Positions 62,956-64,000 of a stretch of DNA of 64,000 bases are shown one piece after another. How positions within the stretch are numbered: position 1 is the first letter of the stretch; each line of letters begins with the position of its first letter. Source of the stretch: Lateolabrax maculatus. Lineage: Eukaryota > Chordata > Actinopteri > Acropomatiformes > Lateolabracidae. The stretch is from contig CM062213.1 of assembly GCA_031216445.1 (NCBI GenBank), forward strand, positions 13,207,501 through 13,271,500, in the 5' to 3' direction. A program made the position numbers and the translations under genes. The notes below the pieces were generated by a model. The model was not told the DNA's origin. It saw nothing but the letters and a program-made list of their open reading frames with translations, and ran no database searches.

Positions 62956-64000
62956 CAGACCTACTACTACTAGTGGACTTTGTAGACCTCAAAGACACAT
63001 CCAACCAAACAAAACCTTCCAGCTGGGATGAACCAACAGGAGTAACTCAAAGTTTTTAGTCTTGCAATTTTAAGTGTTATGTACGTTTCTAAAAGGTTTA
63101 GTTGCTAACTTACATTTTGTGCATTGGATGGGGCCGTGGAGCTGCTGAGTCAAAGGTCTGCGCTGTAACAACCACAACTGTTCAAAAGAGGAAAAGGGAG
63201 GACCAGAAAGGGCAACTGGCAGTGTGGTCAACAACAATCAGCCAAAAGGGCACCTGCTTTGTTGGAGGTAGGCCTGAATTCAGAGGGGGTATGACACGAG
63301 ACAGCTGAACAATGTAGAGCAAACAGGAGCTGATTTTTATCCACTTAAAGTCAGCAGTTTGCATTATTCCATATTTTTCATTCCTGTTTTTAAAATGAGT
63401 AGACAGTCAGCAGGCCTATATGACTGCTCGTTGACATCGTGGACGCCAGCTGTTATTTTTTTCAGTTTGAGAAGGAGCATGTAGAGCTGATGGCTTTCGA
63501 TTGATGATGGCTTGATGAGCATCAGGCTGTGAGAAGTAGCCGACTCTAGTAAGGCAGCTATATCACACACAGACCAACAGAGGGCCCTCTTGCTTGGACA
63601 ATACACTGCAGTCTGCCCCCAAGTAACAAGACACAAACCACAGCTGATATAAGACTTGAATTATTCACACACTTAGTACATTTGTGGCAAAGGTCATCTG
63701 TTCTGTTATTGTGCTTAGGGAGTAACAAGCAATAGTTTATGTTTGATGTTTAAAAATGTAATTGGCTACTCTTATCCTGTAATTTGGGGCTTTTATCATT
63801 AAATGAAATGTTTATTTTTCTCAGAAATCTGCAAAGAATTTTGTAATATTGCTTTGACTTAAATGACTCTGAATTTCCCTGCAAGTATAGACCTTAAAAC
63901 TTTGCAGAGGGTTGAAAGGGCGAGGAGTCCCACCGAGCAATGTCCAGTCTAACTAATATCAATCAATTATCAACGTAATATCTGCAGTTTATATAATACC

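Larger units (their letters stand above)
57346..64000. other. repeat-rich region upstream of epha2
   Basis: About 6.6 kb with little coding signal. It holds an L2-type LINE tail (about 57602-57935), a hAT-like element (59985-60525), a candidate terminal exon on - (62004-62086), CA/TG microsatellites (62266-62305, 62449-62529, 62641-62669) and an imperfect inverted repeat (62759-62955). The remainder is AT-rich unique sequence without recognisable features. Confidence 0.6.

Noticed and set aside
63364..63636. 90-codon - strand frame considered as an upstream exon of the orphan gene
   Set aside because: No domain, no suitable splice sites in phase with 62086.

Overview
The window is vertebrate nuclear DNA, almost certainly from a ray-finned (teleost) fish. 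Genes are split into many short exons with GT-AG introns, the proteins are clear orthologues of human ones, and the repeats (a MITE-like family, a fish hAT-like element, an L2-type LINE tail, long CA/TG tracts) are types usual in fish. No prokaryotic features, tRNA, rRNA or CRISPR arrays were seen. I rebuilt exon chains by eye from splice sites and reading phase; for every complete gene the exon lengths sum to a whole number of codons.

Layout, left to right: exon 1 of edem1 (-, rest off the left edge); arl8b (-, complete, 186 aa); two TNF-receptor-superfamily genes (-; 235 aa, TNFRSF9/CD27-like; 274 aa, OX40/TNFRSF4-like); ddi2 (+, 992 aa); arhgef19 (+, 570 aa); cplane2/rsg1 (-, 255 aa); hspb7 (-, 108 aa as read); epha2 (-, 17 exons, 974 aa); then about 7 kb of repeat-rich DNA with one candidate terminal exon of an unidentified - strand gene.

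The gene order joins two blocks that are separate in human: edem1-arl8b (human 3p26) and ddi2/hspb7/epha2/arhgef19/cplane2 (human 1p36), with the two immune receptors at the junction. The genes are not an operon. They act in ER quality control (edem1), lysosome positioning (arl8b), lymphocyte co-stimulation (TNFRs), ubiquitin-linked proteolysis (ddi2), Rho and ciliary GTPase control (arhgef19, cplane2), muscle chaperoning (hspb7) and ephrin signalling (epha2). The adjacency of epha2 and an ephexin-family RhoGEF is notable because ephexins act downstream of Eph receptors.

The most interesting observation is in ddi2. After the retroviral-type protease domain the frame stays open through three more exons, the last of them 1.5 kb, and ends in a UBA domain. 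This tail matches mammalian RSC1A1, which is annotated in human as a separate intronless gene inside the DDI2 3' region. The fish gene would thus be one UBL-HDD-protease-linker-UBA protein, like yeast Ddi1. Other points of note are an ephexin without its SH3 domain, a short HSPB7, an M-box/CLEAR-like site in the arl8b promoter, a CArG box in the epha2 promoter, and a 68-bp repeat pair around the end of ddi2.
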